Shown piece after piece: positions 59,401 through 64,000 of a stretch of 64,000 bases of DNA (position 1 is the stretch's first letter; each line of letters begins with the position of its first letter). A program made the position numbers and the translations under genes. The stretch comes from Rhyacophila brunnea. Lineage: Eukaryota; Arthropoda; Insecta; Trichoptera; Rhyacophilidae. The notes beneath the pieces are model-generated. The model was not told the DNA's origin. It did no database searches and was given only the letters and a program-made list of their open reading frames with translations. The stretch is taken from assembly GCA_022495005.1 (NCBI GenBank), contig JAGYXB010001069.1:310001-374000 (forward strand). The letters are read 5' to 3'.

Positions 59401-62400
59401 ACACTGAATTATTTAAATAATTAACTGAATATTTAAGGTGCAATATATTCAAAGCGGCTTCGACAACGTGGTTACATAATTTCAACAAGCTCGCAGGAAA
59501 CTATGCCTATAAATATGACAGTCTCGCTCTAACGCCTCACTTGAGAGCGAGACAACGCTATCCAAGGCCGTCTGTTACTGAACTGATAGAAGCACGGTCC
59601 AATCAGGAATCGACTGCGTTCCTCATTGTGAGACATCCATTCGAGAGATTGTCTTCGGCGTACAGAGACAAGATACAAAACTGTCCACCTGCTGGGATGT
59701 ATACAGATCTTGCAGAAGAAATTGTCATGCATTACAGGAAGGAAGCGGTCAAAGTATGTAAATTAGGATATCTTTTATTCTGTGGTAATTATAGAGAATT
59801 TTTGGAGAAAACATTTCGGAAAAATATTACAGCACGACCTAAATCATATATGAAGTTAATTATATACTTTTATCAGTGATATTCTGTGTGATAATAAAGA
59901 TATTTATTTTATTTCATTGGCTCTACAATCCGATGTGGATACTGGCAGCCTCACAAAGAGGTTTTTTAATAGATTTGTAGCGATCATACAACTCAGCAGT
60001 ATAAGTATACTTTAATAAATGTATGTTTTGTTATCAAAACAAAACAATGTAGCGGAAGCGATTGTCAGCATTTCCTCAATCATAACCTAGATCAATAGTG
60101 TCTACTATGAATTGTTTAATTGTGACAATGACTCTTGGAATATATGGACTGCGTTTGTTTAAATAGCAAGGACAGTTACATGTAAATTGTACGTATTACA
60201 TTTGACCGTAGCACAATTCGCCATGAGCTTTCTTATTACAAAGAGATGACCGTATACTATACATACCTATTTTCTACTGTCTTTCCCTTGTATTTCGGTA
60301 TTTTTTTATTACGTATTTTGTTTTAGGTACAAGTCGGTTTACAGGAACCCAGGCGGGAACCGTGCCAATTTTCATAGCCGATTTTGGCAACATTCATGAA
60401 TTCAGAAATAAAAACCTAATCTAACCTAACCTAACTGAACAAATAATCCAGTATATCGGCTATATTCAAAATTTTTTTGCTGCTGGGTTCCTGTAAACCG
60501 ACAAGAACCGTTTTTATTTAGACATGAATTTTATCTCAGTAATATACGAACGCAAAAAGGTTGTACGTTCTTTCATATACAACCGTATATTTCCGATACA
60601 ACATTTCACGGTGAAGTGTGATACGGCGAACTGCATACCTACAAATTTCCGGACACGAGCCAGGACTCACCTCGAGTCTATCATTTGACACACCACTCAT
60701 CTCGAGTTCGTCACTCAGCTCACTACTCATCTCGAGTCCGGTCACTTGACACAGTCAACCGTCATTCCACTCGAGTTGTCTCTCGGTTATATTAACATCT
60801 CGGTACATCGCCAGTCAATTCAATAATAATATAGTCAATCTCATCAGTAGATCCGTACCCACGATTATAACATTACTGTACTCTGTCATCTTTATCATTG
60901 TATTTATTTATTCTTGCATCGATAAATAAACTATCTCCTCGAAACATCCAAGCAACGACTTTATCTTCACATCTCATCATCCCTTCAGATATATTTTCAA
61001 GAAACATGGATGTTAACTGATAAATATGGCAGCTATAATTATATAAAGACCTGTTTTAGTAATGACAATTTCTTTTTTAAATGCCCTCATCATTGAAACT
61101 TGCGAATGACTGGGTGAATGAATGAATAAAATTCACCATTAAATTGCATAAATTATTAAATATTACTTTACTTACTTATATATCGTCTCTGTTCTGGCAG
61201 AACACACTAACTGGAGAATACTAGTTTTGAGTAATTTGACTTTGAAGTTGTTAAAATGTTTGAAATGGTCTATCATGTGAGTTTATTATCGTAAAAAGGA
61301 TGACTTTAAAATAAACTCTGTTTATTTATTAAGAAGGTTTCCAAACGGCAAAGTTTGAAATAAGGAACATTTTGGTATAACTAACTTAATGTCATTTTTT
61401 CGAATTAGTGTCTTCTGCCAGAACAGTGACATACTGTACAGTACAGTACTGTTTTGTGTACGCAACGTTACATAATATTATATACGTAGAATTTATTTAA
61501 TGGTTAAATTATATTGGAATCGATTTCCTAATAATTAATTAACACCATAAAAACAATAAATACGAGTCGAATCAGGCGTTTCTAATTGGCAAGGTGTTAA
61601 ATAATTTCGAATAGGTACCTGTTCAATGCGTAAAATGACTTAAAATGAGAAATCATATCATTGTATTCTTATGATATATTTTGCAATCTCTGTAACAAAA
61701 GAAACCTTCTAATACGTAATGAAAGTTATTTTTACTTAGCGATTAATTGTGTACAAAGTTTTTTTACAATCACCGACTGACATTGTCTTGGATCTGATGC
61801 CGAATTAGGCTTTAATACGAGGGTGGGTCAATAATTCTTTAGAAAAAAGCATTAAAACAGTTTTTATTTTTGTATTTTTTTTTTATTTCTCAACATAATC
61901 TCCTTGGAGCTCAATACACTTGGTTAGACGTTTCTGAATTTTTTTTAAACCGTCAGAAAAATAAGTTTTCGGAAGGTCCTCAAAATAAGCATTTGTCCGA
62001 TCGATGACTTCTTCATTTGAAAAAAAACGTTGTCCACTTAGCCATTTTTTTAAGTTTGGGGAAAGGAAAAAGTCACTGGGGGCTAAATCTGGCGAATACG
62101 GTGGGTGGTCGACCAATTCGAACTTCAATTCTTCAATTTTAGCCATTGATCGTAAACATGTGTGAACACGGGCATTGTCCTGATGAAGAGGATTTTTTTC
62201 CTGTTTAAATGAGGCCGTTTTTCTTCAATTTTGTTTTTTAGCTGGTCCAATAAAGATGCATAATAGTCCCCTGTTATTGTTTTTCCTTTTTCCAAATAGT
62301 CAACGAAAATAATTCCACATGCATCCCAAAATACAGTAGCCATAACCTTACCAGCTGATTTTACGGTTTTCGCCTTCTTTGGACATGGTTCGCCTTTCGC

Positions 62401-63309
62401 AATCCACTGCTTTGGCTGTTCTTTCGTCTCGGGAGTATAGTGGTGTATCCATGTTTCATCTACAGTCACAAAGCGACGAAAAAATTCATCGGATTGCGTT
62501 GCATGAGCGACAATAGGGCTTTAGAGGCCACCACCCTATTGCGTTTATTGTCGACTGTGAGCAAACGCGGCACCCATCTTGCAGAAATTTTTTCATGCCC
62601 AATTTGTCATGTAAAATAGAAATGACGCTACCTTTTGAGATCCCTGTAACCTCAATTATCTCACTCAACTTTAATCTTCGGTCACTTAACACCATATCGT
62701 GGATTTTATTGATCATTTCTGGTGTAGTCACCTCTACAGGACGTCCTGAGCGTGGTTCATCCTTTGTTGATGTACGACCACGTTTAAATTCATTTAACCA
62801 GTTATAAATAGTTGCAAGTGAAGGAGCAGATATGCCGTGAACTAAATCCAACTCATTTTTTATTTCCTTTGCTGTTAACCCTTTTATATTAAAATGTTTA
62901 ATAACAGCTCTAAACTCAATTTTCTCCATTTTCCATTTTCCACAAAGCAAATTTTTTTTTTAAATGTACGAGAAACACACAACAACCCGACCAATCTGAT
63001 TGAAACTTCGCAGCATACTGAATCGGTAGTGCCGCTGCATGAAAACAAACCGCTTACAGTACTAGTCGCGCCACCTGTCGGCTTTTCTAAGGACTTATTG
63101 ACCCACCCTCGTAATATAATTCATTCATGTTGCAGTCAGAAGAAGGTTTTCTGTACCCTCTGTGGCCATCATTCGAGGAGTTTGTGAGGTACATCCTCGA
63201 CCAGACGAAGAGCGATGCTGTTATGGACATCCATTGGACACCGTACAACTCTTTCTGCACCCCGTGCCACTTTGACTTTGATGTTATAGTCAAATTCGAA
63301 ACCCTGGAG
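56256..63309 (+). CDS. Carbohydrate sulfotransferase (CHST8-14/HNK-1ST family), 5' part
   Basis: Golgi type II membrane enzyme that moves sulfate from PAPS to a glycan (chondroitin, dermatan, HNK-1 or GalNAc acceptors in this family). Exons 56256-56420, 59044-59252, 59438-59753 and 63136-63309 join in frame to 288 residues; the C-terminal exons are beyond the window. Order: short cytosolic tail (1-16), membrane anchor (about 17-37), stem, 5'-phosphosulfate motif CNIFKAASTTW, 3'-phosphate motif FLIVRHPFERLSSAYRDK, and the family block HWTPYNSFCTPCHFDFDVIV with KFETLE. The usual first motif has P.VASTxW; here FKAAS, a common invertebrate variant in my judgement. Start: first ATG, directly before a good anchor; an upstream stop lies in frame. 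Substrate not determinable. Confidence 0.9.
56373..56488 (+). repeat. Perfect 58-bp tandem duplication across a splice donor
   Basis: 56373-56430 and 56431-56488 are identical. Each unit holds the end of exon 1 (PKPLEEIYNSEEIDYD codons) and the donor GTGAGTATTC. Using the second donor would add 58 nt and give VSIPKTT then a stop. Confidence 0.95.
56503..57465. mobile_element. hAT-type element
   Basis: Left end CAGTGGTTTCCAAACTTT; right end reads inverted CAGCGATTTCTAAACTGG. Flanks GTCTATAG and GTCTATAT (7 of 8). Inverted GCGCCTCCC-like subterminal repeats. No transposase. Starts 14 nt after the 58-bp duplication. Confidence 0.8.
57508..58019. repeat. Foldback element, family F2 (complete)
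   Basis: Arms of about 150 bp: CAGTGGTGAAGGGTAGAGGT, GGCTGTTAAGATCC, ATTTGTTTTCATTGAAC at the left; the reverse complement at the right, ending CCACCCTTTGCTACTG. Fragments at 3040-3180, 13199-13350 and 53680-53790. Confidence 0.8.
58334..58989. mobile_element. Non-autonomous hAT-type element
   Basis: CAGGGGTTGCGAACCTATGG at the left, AGGTTCGCCAACCCTG at the right, flanked by GCCTATAT and GCTTATAT (7 of 8). Subterminal TGGCACGCG in both orientations. Ends 54 nt before sulfotransferase exon 2. Confidence 0.82.
59044..59252 (+). CDS. Sulfotransferase exon 2: stem region
   Basis: FDSSSEIGPLSKSAEVFGVL, EAQMKLMDARMDDRKSHVKK, ACKEFGITVNYN and FFIDEKRHFIW. The (R).....C......(hydrophobic) lead-in to the PAPS site. 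Donor TG|GTAAGT, phase 2. Confidence 0.88.
59438..59753 (+). CDS. Sulfotransferase exon 3: both PAPS-binding motifs
   Basis: CNIFKAASTTWLHNFNKLAG (5'-phosphosulfate site) and STAFLIVRHPFERLSSAYRD (3'-phosphate site), then the PAGMYTDLAEEIV region. Acceptor ATATTTAAG has a poor pyrimidine tract. Donor AAA|GTATGT, phase 0. Confidence 0.95.
60172..60656. repeat. Interspersed repeat R-FB copy 2
   Basis: GTTACATGTAAATTGTACGT, CGTAGCACAATTCGCCATGA, TTTATTTAGACATGAATTTT, TTTCCGATACAACATTTCAC: same order as 23021-23400, with an extra segment containing CTAACCTAACCTAACTG. Confidence 0.6.
60665..60776 (+). repeat. Short degenerate tandem repeat with CTCGAGT core
   Basis: CTCGAGT at 60671, 60701 and 60731, and a TCGAGT relative at about 60770: spacing 30, 30 and about 39. 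The units share ACTCATCTCGAGT. The following 200 bases (to an AATAAA near 60925) show no gene. Confidence 0.6.
61189..61426. mobile_element. MITE family M-CTG copy 3
   Basis: CTGTTCTGGCAGAACACACT at the left, GTGTCTTCTGCCAGAACAG at the right; same orientation as copy 1. Sulfotransferase intron 3. Confidence 0.78.
61818..63111 (-). mobile_element. mariner transposon copy C
   Basis: 1294 bp, same ends as copies A and B, TA at 61816-61817 and 63112-63113. Sits in sulfotransferase intron 3; its end is 24 nt from the next exon. Confidence 0.95.
61883..62950 (-). pseudogene. mariner transposase, copy C (frameshifted)
   Basis: Same D,D34D protein. Breaks: one base short in the AT run near 62588 (after DKLGMK), one C short near 62490 (NPDEFF region), and one A short near 62187 (before DNARVH), so the catalytic regions fall in different frames. 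The stop after DYVEK at 61883 is kept. Confidence 0.9.
63136..63309 (+). CDS. Sulfotransferase exon 4
   Basis: FLYPLWPSFEEFVRYILDQT, MDIHWTPYNSFCTPCHFDFD, VIVKFETLE. The WP.F.EF..YI and HW.P....C.PC...(F/Y)D.. blocks are the family hallmark. Acceptor CATGTTGCAG, donor GAG|GTGAAC, phase 0. Later exons are outside the window. Confidence 0.95.
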
Positions 63310-63394
63310 GTGAACATGATCTCACAAATACATACTGTTTTCAATATTCTTTTGAACACCTAAAATAATTAGTTAATTACATGTTTAACCACTA

Positions 63395-63462
63395 GGAAAA
63401 AAATAGACACCCGACGGGACTTGAATCTGTAACTGCCAGATTCGCGCCAGTTTATGTTTTCC
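63395..63462 (-). repeat. tRNA-like SINE remnant
   Basis: Minus strand ATTCAAGTCCCGTCGGGTGT is a B box with tRNA-like end, preceded by CTGGCAGTTACAG. Interrupted or bordered by the foldback at 63463. Confidence 0.45.
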
Positions 63463-63853
63463 AATTCGCACCCGGGGAATAATAGTGGCATAAGTCCAAA
63501 TATGTCATTTTTAAGTTAAGTATGCAGAAATGTTCCAAGACATCATTTCTATCCGCACAAATAGCGACATAATTCTTAAAAATATGATGGTGGCCTTAAA
63601 AGCATTTTTGTCATTATCATATTATAACATTTTACTTGAATTCAAGCAGAAATAGTAGCACAATGATTATTGTGCCATTGTTATTGCGGATAACATTCAA
63701 AATGAGATGCCTCAAGTGTGCAAACTTCATGCTATTATAAAGTAAATTTAAAAAAAAAAACTGATTTAACACGCCAAAATAAAATATTCAAACTGCTCTC
63801 CTGCAAAAACAAGTTTTTCGAGTTGTGCCACTATTATTCCCCGGGTGCGAATT
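63463..63853. mobile_element. Foldback MITE with 28-bp perfect inverted ends
   Basis: AATTCGCACCCGGGGAATAA then TAGTGGCA at the left, its exact complement at the right (TGCCACTA then TTATTCCCCGGGTGCGAATT). Internal AATAGTGGCA-like subrepeats (AAATAGCGACA, AAATAGTAGCA). 391 bp, non-coding. Confidence 0.85.
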
Positions 63854-64000
63854 AAGCTATAGGCATCCTACTTAATTACGATGATTTTAACTAGTAGTTC
63901 TTACATAAAATGCTTATCAAATTGTGTTATAATGTTGGCTATCGGTTTTTGTATATTAAATCAAGGTAGGTGTCAATTAAATACCTTAATTACTAACCAA

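Noticed and set aside
1..64000. CRISPR arrays, operons, riboswitches or prokaryotic defence genes
   Set aside because: The window is eukaryotic, with spliced genes; no regularly spaced direct repeats of CRISPR type were seen.

Overview
The window looks like AT-rich, intron-rich and transposon-dense arthropod nuclear DNA, probably insect. The evidence is spliceosomal introns, an axonemal dynein gene, mariner/hAT/pogo-type elements with correct target duplications, tRNA-derived SINEs and CTAACCTAACC-type runs. I cannot fix the order. No bacterial, organellar or viral gene set is present.

Region 1 (1-47310, + strand) is the 3' part of one very large gene for an axonemal dynein heavy chain, best matched to DNAH10 (inner-arm I1/f beta chain). 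I can chain 32 exons (1754-46925) whose phases all agree. They give 5496 coding nt, or 1831 residues plus a stop: the AAA3-AAA4 linker, AAA4, stalk with microtubule-binding domain, AAA5, AAA6 and the C-terminal domain. The 5' exons lie to the left of the window. The introns are full of transposon remains.

Region 2 (about 47.6-50.3 kb, - strand) is a convergent gene of which only two C-terminal exons (about 328 residues) are visible. Three collinear motif blocks resemble the C-terminus of Fanconi anaemia protein FANCB. No N-terminal exons are evident upstream.

Region 3 (50.3-56.2 kb) is intergenic: a CpG-rich block, a foldback element, a second mariner and a LINE remnant.

Region 4 (56256-63309 and beyond, + strand) is the 5' part of a type II membrane carbohydrate sulfotransferase of the CHST8-14/HNK-1ST (Sulfotransfer_2) family. 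Four exons (288 residues) carry both PAPS-binding motifs; the C-terminal exons lie to the right of the window.

Mobile DNA includes three near-identical mariners in one orientation (44.1, 54.0 and 61.8 kb) with small, mostly homopolymer, indels. There are eight hAT-type insertions with 8-bp duplications, one pogo/Tigger-type element, a pair of TTAA-flanked elements, several foldback/MITE families, two tRNA-derived SINE families and LINE remnants. The three genes show no obvious functional link; the dynein acts in motile axonemes (in insects mainly sperm), the FANCB-like protein in DNA-crosslink repair, and the sulfotransferase in Golgi glycan sulfation. I did not find a convincing new molecular system. 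The items most worth checking are the FANCB-like gene, a 58-bp duplication across a splice donor, a GC-AG intron, a changed AAA4 Walker B motif and a mariner insertion next to a splice acceptor.
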